Source: a virus. Taken from it: 21,918 nucleotides of DNA. The first letter of the stretch is position 1; each line of letters opens with the position of its first letter. Shown piece by piece: positions 6,677-13,264 of the stretch. A program made the position numbers and the translations under genes. The notes beneath the pieces were generated by a model, which ran no database searches, was not told where the DNA came from, and saw nothing but the letters and a program-made list of their open reading frames with translations. Where the stretch lies: IMG/VR virus record IMGVR_UViG_3300009601_000013, positions 1 to 21,918 of that record; one strand, given 5' to 3'.

Positions 6677-9084
6677 AGTTTTAACATTCCGTTTGACTCT
6701 TTGCTATGTAGGTTAACAAATCTAATCCACTTCCCAACTGTATCTCTTCCCTCTTGTGGCTCACAACTATACTTATACACTGCGTAAGAGTTTAACCATT
6801 TGTAAAACCTTGTTCTACTTATAGTCATTTTACCACGTGTAGACCTATCAGGGTTTTCTTCAACAAAATCATTATACAAATCATTTTTATATATCTTACA
6901 ATCAAATTTTAATTTATCTTGTGGAATTGAAGTTCCAATAATACCACACCATTCAATAAAATCATAACCTGTTTTCGCAGATAGTTTTCTTATTTTTAAA
7001 TTAACAAATTCACTTTTTAATAAACCTTCCTCAAGATACTTTTGCAGGTTGTGTATCATGTAGTTATCAAACTGACACCATTCAGCATCATTCCACTCTC
7101 CAAACATTAATCTTCCAAATTCTACTAAAGGTGTAAATTCTTTTGTGTAATGTTGTGCTAATTCTAATTCCCACTTTCTTCTTTCAAAACTTGTACCTTC
7201 TCCACTTATAGCGTAGTTAGTAGTTATAGCAATCTTAGGAGATTTAGAAAATGGAATTCGTATAGCATCACGATTCTTTTTTTCCAGCATTAAACCCTCT
7301 GTAATTACACTAAACAATCTTTCAAAGTCAAAGTATTTTTTTACATCATCAAAACATAATATTTGAGTATCAGCAGAAACAGTTTGATAAGCAAAACTCT
7401 TTTCAAAATTAAAAGACTTACCATCAATAAATACTAACTTTTTCATATGACTTAATGCATTCATAAATAAACCTTTACCTGTTCCACCTTCAGGATTGTC
7501 AGTTATAACTTCATCATTTAAAATTACTGCTGGACAATAAGCTAAGTTTTTCCATCCATGAAGCATGTATCCAATTGTGGATTCCATAGACTTTATTCTT
7601 GATGAGTCTTTGCCACATATGTTTTCTATAAAAGTTTTGTAATTACATTCGCCTACTTCACATAAGTCAAAATCTCTATCTATAACATGATCTTTCCAAA
7701 CGTATCCTCCTAAATCTATGTAATCAATCGTGCTTATGTTGTTGTACTTGATGGAAACTGCACAATTTCTATAATATAAATATGCAGTATCTTTTGTATC
7801 CTCAATAAAAAACACATTAATTGATGAAAGTAGAGTTAAAAACTCTTCTCTAAAATATCGTGTGCATTCTGCAAAATAATTATAAATGGTATAATCATCA
7901 ATTTCTAATAAATAACTTAAAATATAATCTTTAATTTCTTTTTCAGAAGTGTGATCAATTAAGTTATTGGTTACTCTTACAAAAACATAATTTTTACTTC
8001 CCTCTGGATTAAACTTGTAAAACCCATTGTCTTCAAGAAAGTTCTTAAATAAAATATGAACTATTTTAATTGTTCCTTTTTCATTCTTACTCCAAAAGAT
8101 ATTGTTGTTATGTTCTTCTTCTAATTTGTTTATGACACTTTCAATTACATTGACCTCAATATTATCATCAGCTAATTGAGATCTAATTTCTTTTTTTGTG
8201 ACTCCACTCAATAGTTTATGTTTTATAAGATTTACTTTTTCTTCATCCTCATAAAATTTTGTTCCAAAGTTTTGTTTTTGTGAGTAAGCAGATTTAATAG
8301 TCCTCATAACTTCTGAATTAGGAAAACTTTTTGAAGCAAATGAAGTCATAATATACTTAGCTAAATTTTCATTTACACCAAAATCATTAAATGCTGCTGC
8401 TAAAATGTATGCGTTGTTGTTACGTTCTCCAGCTATCATTCCATATTTTTTCTCCCACCATTTTAATAATATTTCTACTATTTTATTTTCATCCGTTACA
8501 GGTATAGTAACTACACCTTGTGTTTTAGAAACCTCTGTGTACTCTTGTTCAATAATTTTATCCCATAAACTTGCTTGTTCATTGGTATAAATTAAAGGAT
8601 CATAAGATTCATAACATACTCTTGATATATTTTTTGATGTAGTATCAAAGTATTCTGAATCAAAATGCTTTTCTAAAGAATAGAAATAATTTTTGTGGTT
8701 TATTATATCAGTTGGTATTTTAATTAAAACTTTTAAACCTTTACCACTTGGACTTATAAATACTGAATAAACATAATTGTCTTTAGATATTTTTTCTTTT
8801 TCTTGTAGTAAAGCTTTTGTTGTTTTGTACCCATCAAAATCTAAACAAATAAGACCTGAATGTTCTATTAAAGATGTATCGTTTCTTTTTGTAAATTTGC
8901 CACTGAAACAAATTGCTGGTAATGACTGTTTTAAAACATTTCTTTTTGTCTTGTCTGATTCTTTCCTTATGGATTTTACTAACTCTTTTGTTGCACCTTC
9001 TTGAATTCTCGCTAAGACTACTTCAACCTCTCTATAAAAGGGTTGAGAAGTGTTTTTAATGTCTTTAAATATTGTTATTTCCAT
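6673..9084 (-). CDS. Primase-helicase: BT4734-like primase domain plus SF3 (D5-like) helicase
   Basis: This 803-residue protein is the central replication enzyme of the window. The N-terminal domain has LDFDG at 81-85 and SPSGKGLKVLIK at 111-122, the pattern of BT4734/BF3469-type (VirE N-terminal-like) domains related to archaeo-eukaryotic primases. Residues about 215-275 (GERNNNAYILAAAFNDFG) look like the helical PriCT-type linker. The C-terminal part is an SF3 helicase: Walker A NPEGGTGKG near 528-536, Walker B ILCFDDV near 573-579, sensor/motif C IAITTNYA near 617-624, and an arginine-finger segment SFERRKWELEL just after. It should unwind DNA and prime synthesis at the phage replication fork. 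It is the first gene after the iteron region at 9087-9263 and its ATG directly abuts the repeats. Bacteroidota-type primase architecture is one reason for the host assignment. Confidence 0.88.
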   Translation of the reverse strand: MEITIFKDIKNTSQPFYREVEVVLARIQEGATKELVKSIRKESDKTKRNVLKQSLPAICFSGKFTKRNDTSLIEHSGLICLDFDGYKTTKALLQEKEKISKDNYVYSVFISPSGKGLKVLIKIPTDIINHKNYFYSLEKHFDSEYFDTTSKNISRVCYESYDPLIYTNEQASLWDKIIEQEYTEVSKTQGVVTIPVTDENKIVEILLKWWEKKYGMIAGERNNNAYILAAAFNDFGVNENLAKYIMTSFASKSFPNSEVMRTIKSAYSQKQNFGTKFYEDEEKVNLIKHKLLSGVTKKEIRSQLADDNIEVNVIESVINKLEEEHNNNIFWSKNEKGTIKIVHILFKNFLEDNGFYKFNPEGSKNYVFVRVTNNLIDHTSEKEIKDYILSYLLEIDDYTIYNYFAECTRYFREEFLTLLSSINVFFIEDTKDTAYLYYRNCAVSIKYNNISTIDYIDLGGYVWKDHVIDRDFDLCEVGECNYKTFIENICGKDSSRIKSMESTIGYMLHGWKNLAYCPAVILNDEVITDNPEGGTGKGLFMNALSHMKKLVFIDGKSFNFEKSFAYQTVSADTQILCFDDVKKYFDFERLFSVITEGLMLEKKNRDAIRIPFSKSPKIAITTNYAISGEGTSFERRKWELELAQHYTKEFTPLVEFGRLMFGEWNDAEWCQFDNYMIHNLQKYLEEGLLKSEFVNLKIRKLSAKTGYDFIEWCGIIGTSIPQDKLKFDCKIYKNDLYNDFVEENPDRSTRGKMTISRTRFYKWLNSYAVYKYSCEPQEGRDTVGKWIRFVNLHSKESNGMLKL

Positions 9085-9086
9085 TT

Positions 9087-9120
9087 TATGTTGATTTTAT
9101 GTTGATTTTATGTTGATTTA
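9087..9120 (-). repeat. Three tandem iterons TATGTTGATTTT abutting the primase start
   Basis: Three copies of TATGTTGATTTT/A start at 9087, 9098 and 9109, an exact 11-bp period, about one helical turn. In the direction of the primase-helicase gene they read AAAATCAACATA and end 2 bp before its ATG. A fourth, degenerate copy in the same orientation is at 9172-9183 (TATGTTGAAAAT) and an inverted copy at 9252-9263. The same motif with the same period recurs at 16257-16279 upstream of groEL. Phased direct repeats next to a replication gene fit initiator iterons or an operator that autoregulates the replication genes. Confidence 0.75.
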
Positions 9121-9262
9121 ATTTTTAGTAAGTTATTAGTTATTAGTTATTTAACTATATTACTTACTTTTTATGTTGAAAATTAGTTAATATAATTAAT
9201 AAATAAAAATAAAAGAGATAGTAATATTTATATAATATAGTATAAGGCTAAAAAATCAACAT
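9121..9262. other. AT-rich noncoding region upstream of primase-helicase
   Basis: This stretch has no credible gene. It is almost entirely A and T, with runs such as TTAGTTATTAGTTATTTAAC (direct TTATTAGT repeats at 9132-9150) and TATA-rich segments, plus the degenerate and inverted iteron copies at 9172-9183 and 9252-9263. Low duplex stability beside iterons is what a replication origin's unwinding element would look like, but a promoter region is equally possible. I see no clean TAnnTTTG promoter on the minus strand here. Confidence 0.5.
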
Positions 9263-9287
9263 AAAAAAAGAGGCCATTAGCCTCTTT
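9263..9287 (-). terminator. Rho-independent terminator after the recombination genes
   Basis: Read on the minus strand, AAAGAGGC (9287-9280) pairs perfectly with GCCTCTTT (9274-9267) around a 5-nt loop, giving an 8-bp stem that continues into a run of T residues (9269-9263). It lies 53 bp beyond the stop of the SSB-like gene and should end, or partly end, the upstream leftward transcript before the primase-helicase operon. The stem is symmetric, so weak plus-strand activity (TTTCTTAC tail) is possible. Confidence 0.85.
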
Positions 9288-9297
9288 CTTACAATTC

Positions 9298-9328
9298 AGT
9301 ATATAATCCCAAGTCTTTACTATATACT
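9298..9328. repeat. Inverted repeat AGTATATA...TATATACT
   Basis: AGTATATA at 9298-9305 is the exact reverse complement of TATATACT at 9321-9328, with a 15-nt spacer. It sits between the SSB-like stop and the terminator. It could be an additional 3'-end RNA hairpin protecting the message or a protein-binding palindrome; the AT-only stem is weak as RNA. Confidence 0.45.
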
Positions 9329-9339
9329 AAATTTAATTA

Positions 9340-9603
9340 TTAAAATGGTAAATCTGGATCAGAAGCTTCTACATTATCTGAAGCAGTTTCAGTAGCTTGT
9401 TTGTTGTATGGCTCTTGTAATTTACAAGAAAAATACTTTTTCCCAGCTTTGCTTGTTGTTAACCACGCAGACACTTGGAAATCATTTCCATTTAAATCTT
9501 TGCCATTACCATTGTAATGTGGTTGATTGTTTTCTGCATTTTGATTTTCGTTTTTAAACAAAGAAAATGTTCCTGGTTTAATTTCATAGGTTGATTCATT
9601 CAT
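9340..9603 (-). CDS. Small single-stranded DNA-binding-like protein with SSB-type C-terminal tip
   Basis: This 87-residue protein has a single beta-rich core: GTFSLFKNE at 11-19, then NGNGKDLNGNDFQVSAWLTT (about 31-50) and SKAGKKYFSCKLQEPY (51-66). This resembles the short OB-fold-like proteins often annotated as DUF736-type or SSB-like in phages. It ends in an acidic tail, EASDPDLPF, whose DPDLPF closely mimics the DDDIPF tip through which bacterial SSB recruits repair and replication proteins. Following the exonuclease and ERF annealase genes, it probably coats ssDNA for the phage recombination system and may contact host SSB-binding partners. It is the last gene before the terminator at 9263-9287. 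Confidence 0.7.
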   Translation of the reverse strand: MNESTYEIKPGTFSLFKNENQNAENNQPHYNGNGKDLNGNDFQVSAWLTTSKAGKKYFSCKLQEPYNKQATETASDNVEASDPDLPF

Positions 9604-9605
9604 AA

Positions 9606-9773
9606 TTATTCTTTTATTTTAATTGTTTGTTCCAATTCATTTATTGTTGATATGATAATATTTGTTTTATCATTTATACTATTTGCAGACATTGGAACTT
9701 GAATCCACATAGTAGTATTTTTTTCTGTTAAGCTAATTCCTAACTTATTCAAAATTTGTTTAAAGTATTTCAT
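9606..9773 (-). CDS. Small hypothetical protein between exonuclease and SSB-like genes
   Basis: This 55-residue protein is not recognised. I place the start at the ATG 9773-9771 (MKYFKQILNKLGISL), which overlaps the exonuclease end by 14 bp. The open frame extends to 9833, but that leader lies entirely inside the exonuclease gene. The sequence is helical with an isoleucine-rich C-terminal part and no known motif. The 2-bp gap to the SSB-like start shows co-translation with the recombination genes, so it may be an accessory of that module. Confidence 0.6.
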   Translation of the reverse strand: MKYFKQILNKLGISLTEKNTTMWIQVPMSANSINDKTNIIISTINELEQTIKIKE

Positions 9774-10500
9774 AATGAATATATTGGTTAATGTTTTCCT
9801 TAGAGTCCTTTGAAAAGAAGCTGTTGTACACATTTAAGGCTCTTTCTACCTTTTCCCTACCCCTTTGTAGGAATTCAGGAGAAGGTGCGTATATGCCAAG
9901 CTGATGAGTTATTTTGTCTACTACATAGAATTCTAAAGGTTTTCCAAATAACTCTTGATACAAAAACGCTTGTGAATCATAATTATATTTAGATGCTGAA
10001 AATCTAAATTTTCTTATATCCGAACTTGTTTTAATGTCAATAATTTTATCAGGAGTAATAATGTCTGCTTTACCTTTCCAAGTAAATCCCATTATTTCTT
10101 TAATATTTGGAACTTCATATTCATTCTCAAAATTAAAAATACTATTTGCCATTTCTGTGTTGTTCTTCAGAACTGCAATTATTTTATCCAAATTTTCTTT
10201 TTCTTTACTTAACAACATCATTTCGTTGTCGTTTTCCAAAAGCATTTCTTTGTATAACTTAGTATTTCTACTTGATACATCAATAATTTTAAAGTTATCC
10301 AATTTATGTTTTTCTAAGATAGCAGTATGAAAATATCTGCCTTCTAACATTGCTTTGGTTTGTTCTTTGTCTTTTCTAAAAGAAGAAGGATCGTTTAATA
10401 AAGTATATATATCTGAATTTGATAACCATTGTTGGCCAAATTTCCCATAATACAATTTATCATCTTTAAGCTTCTGTATATTTATATTTTTATCTATCAT
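9760..10500 (-). CDS. RecE-like PD-(D/E)XK exonuclease (DUF3799 type)
   Basis: This 246-residue protein has the pattern of the PD-(D/E)XK exonucleases related to RecE/exonuclease VIII. There is an N-terminal GRYFHTAILE motif (54-63, the G...H helix), acidic ENEYEV near 125-130, KADII with D146, DIKTS with D155 and K157, and the later Q177 in YDSQAFLYQ that marks the RecB/lambda-exo-like group. Such enzymes resect double-strand ends to leave ssDNA for an annealase. The ATG overlaps the ERF gene stop (ATGA at 10497-10500), so exonuclease and annealase are made together, as in Red/RecET systems. It is shorter than full RecE and contains only the nuclease domain, as is usual in phages. Confidence 0.87.
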   Translation of the reverse strand: MIDKNINIQKLKDDKLYYGKFGQQWLSNSDIYTLLNDPSSFRKDKEQTKAMLEGRYFHTAILEKHKLDNFKIIDVSSRNTKLYKEMLLENDNEMMLLSKEKENLDKIIAVLKNNTEMANSIFNFENEYEVPNIKEIMGFTWKGKADIITPDKIIDIKTSSDIRKFRFSASKYNYDSQAFLYQELFGKPLEFYVVDKITHQLGIYAPSPEFLQRGREKVERALNVYNSFFSKDSKENINQYIHYEIL

Positions 10501-11141
10501 GATTTTAAGGCTTTAGACAATTGTTTCTTAACATCTGTAGAAATAGTGTACTTAAAGTTTAGTTTTTTCATTATAACACTTAATGACTTTCCTTTAGCAT
10601 CTTCATGGTTGTTCATGTAATCAACTACTTTATTCCAATTTTTATCTTTAAATTCTAAAGGCACTATCTCAGTTTCTGTTATTATAGCTTCAGAAGTATC
10701 TAATTGAAAATCAGTAACAAGTCTTTTAAATTCTTTAGAATCAGGAATTGTTTTCTTTGGTGTAGTTGTATATGCTTTAGCATCTGTATCAGCATCACTT
10801 ATTATACCTAAGATTGAAGACAACATATATCTCCTAAAATATGTAATACCACTTCCTTTTGATTGATGTGCATTCATGCCTTTCATTGGGGATTCTGGAA
10901 TCACTGCGTGTGATTTAAGACTCTCGCCACTTGGATGATGAAACACAATTGTAGTTAATCCATCTTCTTCAATTAATTGTGTAAACCCTAAATTATACTT
11001 TTTTAATAAAGGATTGATTTGTGCAATAATATGGTCAAGTTTGACGTACTTGTACCCATAACCATCTGTTTCTTTTAAAAGAACAGGACAATTTTGCTGA
11101 AAATCAGCAAGTGCTTTAAAAATGTTTTTTTTGTTTTCCAT
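10497..11141 (-). CDS. erf: ERF family ssDNA annealing protein (recombinase)
   Basis: This 214-residue protein has the hallmark of ERF-type single-strand annealing proteins. The N-terminal domain runs to about residue 120 and ends in GSGITYFRRYMLSSILGI followed by DADTDAKAY, the characteristic motif that in the family lies at the end of the core fold. The N-terminal FQQNCPVLLKETDGYGYKYV and the phrase GFTQLIEEDGLTTIVFHHPSGE are also family-like. ERF proteins anneal complementary strands without ATP and help recombine or circularise phage genomes. The C-terminal 90 residues are variable and probably a partner-binding domain. The exonuclease gene overlaps its stop, and the SSB-like protein follows, forming a complete recombination module. 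Confidence 0.9.
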   Translation of the reverse strand: MENKKNIFKALADFQQNCPVLLKETDGYGYKYVKLDHIIAQINPLLKKYNLGFTQLIEEDGLTTIVFHHPSGESLKSHAVIPESPMKGMNAHQSKGSGITYFRRYMLSSILGIISDADTDAKAYTTTPKKTIPDSKEFKRLVTDFQLDTSEAIITETEIVPLEFKDKNWNKVVDYMNNHEDAKGKSLSVIMKKLNFKYTISTDVKKQLSKALKS

Positions 11142-11146
11142 TTGTT

Positions 11147-11545
11147 TTAATTTAATTGATTTAATTTTAATTTATGTTTAGCATATTTATTCATTACATT
11201 ATCTCTACGAGTTTTTAAATTCTGAATATGCTTGTCGTTTTTACGAGTGTTCATCTCTTCCTTCATTCTTATTTCTATAAGATTTAATTTAAAATTACAG
11301 TTATTTAAAGCTATAAGTAAAACTCCTTTTTTCCAACCATTGTTAAAAAAATAGGAGTACTCCATATTATTCATTTCTCTGTAATAATCTCCACCCTTTG
11401 AGCAATTTAATATTTCAGTTTTGCTGGGAAACCTTTGAATTTTTACACCAAGTTTTATTATAAACTCTCCTTTTTCGACTTTACTCTTAGCTGAAGATCT
11501 ATCACTTGATGCTTGTTCAAATATTTCATCTATAGTAAAAATCAT
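11147..11545 (-). CDS. Hypothetical protein with basic C-terminus
   Basis: This 132-residue protein is not recognised. The first half is mixed; the second half (about 90-132) is rich in Lys, Arg and Asn and predicted to form a long basic helix, which would suit nucleic-acid contact. Its ATG overlaps the end of the DnaA domain IV-like gene by 4 bp (ATGA-type) and the ERF start follows 5 bp after its stop, so it belongs to the same polycistron. No catalytic motif is seen. Confidence 0.65.
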   Translation of the reverse strand: MIFTIDEIFEQASSDRSSAKSKVEKGEFIIKLGVKIQRFPSKTEILNCSKGGDYYREMNNMEYSYFFNNGWKKGVLLIALNNCNFKLNLIEIRMKEEMNTRKNDKHIQNLKTRRDNVMNKYAKHKLKLNQLN

Positions 11546-11838
11546 ATTTCTTCATTAATTTTATCGATCATTTGTTCAAAATCTTTATCTGAATCAATTA
11601 ATGCTTTTGCTTGTTTATATCCATGTATAATAGTAGAATGAGCGATTTTACATCCATTATCTTCCATAAACTTCTGGACATAAGACACTCTAATTGGTCT
11701 TTCTAAACACAAATAGTATAACAATTGTCTTGCATCAACTAAATCTCTTCTTCTTGATTTATCAAACATCTCATCTAAATTTAAATGAAATTGTTTTGCT
11801 ATTGCGTGTGCGTACTTATCAAATATTTCTCTCTTCAT
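11542..11838 (-). CDS. Stand-alone DnaA domain IV-like DNA-binding protein
   Basis: This 98-residue protein consists almost only of a DnaA C-terminal-like domain. KSRRRDLVDARQLLYYLC (28-45) matches the first helices after the linker, including the conserved basic turn and the ARQLLYYL helix. IAHSTIIHGYKQAKALI (65-81) matches the signature helix that reads the DnaA box (DHTTVMHA in cellular DnaA). The AAA+ ATPase and domain I are absent. It may recognise a phage-specific box, recruit the primase-helicase, or regulate host or phage initiation; none of this is shown. It differs from the 142-residue protein at 4486-4914, which carries a coiled coil. It overlaps both neighbours by 4 bp. Confidence 0.85.
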   Translation of the reverse strand: MKREIFDKYAHAIAKQFHLNLDEMFDKSRRRDLVDARQLLYYLCLERPIRVSYVQKFMEDNGCKIAHSTIIHGYKQAKALIDSDKDFEQMIDKINEEI

Positions 11839-12071
11839 AATTTGTTTATATTAATTTCATTTAATCTTTCTAATTCAAATCGCAAATGTGCAATTGCTTT
11901 ATGTATATCTTCAATTGGTGTGTTGTGTTTGCGTGAAGCACGTAAACAATATGTAACTGCTGTACCTATATTATATGTACAATCAAAATCGCTTACTACA
12001 TATCTTGCTTGATAATTTCTTTTTTTGTTTGTTCCTATATAATAAGTAGGAATGTTTTTTTCTTTTGGCAT
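11835..12071 (-). CDS. DUF3310-like small protein
   Basis: Residues 26-70 of this 78-residue protein (YNIGTAVTYCLRASRK, then EDIHKAIAHLRFELERL) match the pattern of the DUF3310 family of small phage proteins: a polar-aromatic start, N-x-G-x-A-x-x-Y-x-L-R-A, a variable turn, then E-D-x-x-K-A-x-x-H-L. These are widespread in phage early regions, sometimes annotated as nucleotide kinase-like without biochemical proof. The gene is the first after the terminator at 12190-12215 and is preceded by a 118-bp leader, so a promoter or antitermination signal may lie just upstream. It overlaps the DnaA-like gene by 4 bp. Confidence 0.65.
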   Translation of the reverse strand: MPKEKNIPTYYIGTNKKRNYQARYVVSDFDCTYNIGTAVTYCLRASRKHNTPIEDIHKAIAHLRFELERLNEININKL

Positions 12072-12189
12072 ATTTTATTTTATTTAATTTAATTTATTAA
12101 AAAGAGGCTCTGTGTGAATATTCAAATTAATGTCTTTGTTAACACAGAATTAAGACTGCTACTCTCAGTCACCTTTTTAAAATAGAGGT
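12072..12189 (-). other. Noncoding leader between terminator and DUF3310-like gene
   Basis: No gene is seen. On the minus strand it contains possible RNA pairings: GACTG with CAGTC (about 12168-12152), and TCTGTGT near 12148 with ACACAGA near 12110. A near-consensus -7 box TTAATTTG (one mismatch to TAnnTTTG) lies around 12124-12131, without a clear -33 TTG. It may hold the promoter for the DUF3310/DnaA-like/ERF/exonuclease operon, since a strong terminator stands just upstream. Confidence 0.4.
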
Positions 12190-12215
12190 AAAAAAAGAGG
12201 TAACGTAGTTACCTC
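12190..12215 (-). terminator. Rho-independent terminator on the minus strand
   Basis: On the minus strand GAGGTAAC (12215-12208) pairs perfectly with GTTACCTC (12204-12197) around the loop TAC, followed by seven T residues. This 8-bp stem plus T-tract is a textbook intrinsic terminator. It lies about 40 bp after the last small ORF of the accessory block and separates it from the DUF3310/recombination operon. Confidence 0.9.
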
Positions 12216-12252
12216 CTCCTCATTTAGGCTGTGGTCACAAATAGACCCCCAT

Positions 12253-12381
12253 TTAATAATCCTCTGATGGATTAACCTTACACAAAACAACACTAAAACT
12301 TCTGTAAAAGTAAGGTATTACTTTGTTATAACCAAGTTTTTTTGATATAAAAAACTCTCTAAACTTAATTGTTGTAGCCAT
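12253..12381 (-). CDS. Possible 42-residue small protein
   Basis: This short frame starts MATTIKFREFFISKK and ends VNPSEDY. It is not recognised. Its composition is protein-like (basic and aromatic, balanced). It overlaps the 43-residue frame at 12318-12449 by 64 bp in a different frame, so either both are used through a large overlap, or only one is real, or a frameshift has split one gene. The terminator begins about 40 bp past its stop, which fits a true gene end. Confidence 0.4.
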   Translation of the reverse strand: MATTIKFREFFISKKLGYNKVIPYFYRSFSVVLCKVNPSEDY

Positions 12382-12449
12382 CTTATATAGTCATAATTTG
12401 GATTTTTTCTAAGTTTTTCTTTTAATATTAAATCTTCTAATATATTCAT
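12318..12449 (-). CDS. Possible 43-residue small protein
   Basis: This short frame starts MNILEDLILKEKLRKN and is predicted helical in its first half. It is not recognised. Its ATG lies 52 bp downstream (minus strand) of a conserved hairpin element (12501-12541) that also stands before the 103-residue gene at 12806-13117, which supports a real translation start here. Its 3' part overlaps the 42-residue frame at 12253-12381. Confidence 0.45.
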   Translation of the reverse strand: MNILEDLILKEKLRKNPNYDYIRWLQQLSLESFLYQKNLVITK

Positions 12450-12500
12450 ATATGTGTGATTTTAAGTGTTTGATCAATAAACGACCTCCACAAATGACTT

Positions 12501-12541
12501 CTAAGAGACTTTCTCTTAGTAAGTGATACCTAAGTATCTCC
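12501..12541 (-). repeat. Intergenic hairpin element, copy 1
   Basis: A 22-bp segment (12520-12541) matches 13187-13208 at 21 of 22 positions. Read on the minus strand it contains GATAC-TTAG-GTATC, a 5-bp stem with 4-nt loop. It is followed directly by a second perfect stem, CTAAGAGA (12519-12512) with TCTCTTAG (12508-12501). In the other copy the first stem changes A to G opposite T, keeping pairing as a wobble, which suggests an RNA structure. It stands upstream of a small-protein start; role unknown, possibly a processing, stability or translation-control element. Confidence 0.65.
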
Positions 12542-12570
12542 AACTTTTCATTAAGTTAGTAATTAATTTT

Positions 12571-12663
12571 TTAATGCTGTTTCATTATTAAGTAGATTAA
12601 TATTCCTAATATTCCTAAAAAGGAAAAAAGCGTTACTTTGGAATCGTCTTTGTATTTGCTCAT
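12571..12663 (-). CDS. 30-residue single-pass membrane peptide
   Basis: This tiny protein starts MSKYKDDSK and has one hydrophobic segment (LFSFLGILGILIYLI, residues 12-26) ending in MKQH, so it is very likely a single-pass membrane peptide. The ATG overlaps the upstream 48-residue gene's TGA (ATGA), the coupling used throughout this operon, which argues that it is genuine despite its size. Function is unknown; small phage membrane peptides may act in host takeover, superinfection exclusion or lysis control. Confidence 0.6.
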   Translation of the reverse strand: MSKYKDDSKVTLFSFLGILGILIYLIMKQH

Positions 12664-12806
12664 AATTTTGTTTTGTTTCTGAATTTAAATCCTTTTAATT
12701 CTTGCTCATACATAATAGCATCATACTTTTCGTTATCCTCTAAAGCTATTTTTATTTTTGTATTGTATTGCTTTATTCTACTATTATATTCTTTTTTAGT
12801 TATCAT
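12660..12806 (-). CDS. 48-residue basic small protein
   Basis: This short gene starts MITKKEYNSRIKQYN and is predicted entirely helical with many Lys and Tyr residues. It is not recognised. Its ATG shares one base with the upstream stop (TAATG) and its TGA overlaps the next start (ATGA), so it sits in a chain of translationally coupled genes. A short helical, coiled-coil-like adaptor is the most that can be said. Confidence 0.65.
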   Translation of the reverse strand: MITKKEYNSRIKQYNTKIKIALEDNEKYDAIMYEQELKGFKFRNKTKL

Positions 12807-13117
12807 TATAAATGTCCTCCTTGGTTTAATTTTTTACAGTCGTATCTCCATTCTTCATCTAATTCTGCTTCTTCAAATCCTTCAAGATCATATAGACCTG
12901 TGCCATATACAAACTCTGCCTCGTTTAGTTTCATTTCTATGTCCTCTCCCCATTTATCTTCATTAGCTAAAAGATAATCTACCAGATCTATTTCTTTTAA
13001 AAATGTGCCATCAATAGGTTCTACATACTGATAATCTTTCAAATCTTCATTATTTACTTCTAATTCTACTTCTACGTATTTGTGATAAACTCTGCGTACC
13101 ATTACTTTTACTATCAT
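12806..13117 (-). CDS. Acidic hypothetical protein
   Basis: This 103-residue protein is not recognised. It begins with a beta-type segment (MIVKVMVRRVYHKYVEVELEV) and then is strongly acidic (Asp and Glu dominate residues 20-95), ending KKLNQGGHL. The acidity and the lack of catalytic motifs suggest a binding or DNA-mimic-like protein, but this is only inference. A 147-bp noncoding stretch with two conserved RNA-like elements lies upstream, so it may be expressed or processed separately from the genes before it. Confidence 0.7.
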   Translation of the reverse strand: MIVKVMVRRVYHKYVEVELEVNNEDLKDYQYVEPIDGTFLKEIDLVDYLLANEDKWGEDIEMKLNEAEFVYGTGLYDLEGFEEAELDEEWRYDCKKLNQGGHL

Positions 13118-13164
13118 TTTTCTATGTTTTTAATGTTTTGCAAGAATTTGGACTCTATAGATTC

Positions 13165-13250
13165 GTTCTAAGAGCTTTTCTCACACTAAGTGATACCTAA
13201 GTACCTCCGTTTACCACGAAAACCTCGCATATTTCTATGCAAGGCGTTTG
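13165..13250 (-). repeat. Composite intergenic hairpin element, copy 2
   Basis: Two modules lie here. Module 1 (13187-13208) matches 12520-12541 at 21 of 22 bases and forms GGTAC-TTAG-GTATC on the minus strand. Module 2 (about 13209-13262) resembles 14069-14125. It has a hairpin of nine pairs with one mismatch between CCTCGCATA (13223-13231) and TATGCAAGG (13236-13244), followed on the minus strand by TTTTCGTGGTAAA. In the other copy the stem sequence is CCTCCC/GGGAGG but the flanks (TTCAGAACT, AACGCCT, AGGTTTT, GTGGTAAA) are kept, so the structure is conserved while the stem sequence varies. Module 2 directly follows a gene stop and may act as a weak terminator or processing hairpin. Confidence 0.6.
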
Positions 13251-13264
13251 TGGGTAGTTCTGAA

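Noticed and set aside
8405-9004. Plus-strand open frames of 61-75 codons inside the primase-helicase gene, and similar frames opposite other genes
   Set aside because: They are antisense shadows of well-supported coding regions with no start context or recognisable protein features.
9087-9120. CRISPR-like array
   Set aside because: The repeats are 11-12 bp with no spacers, consistent with iterons rather than CRISPR.
9774-9833. Longer start for the 55-residue gene
   Set aside because: The extension lies wholly inside the exonuclease gene; the inner ATG gives a normal short overlap.
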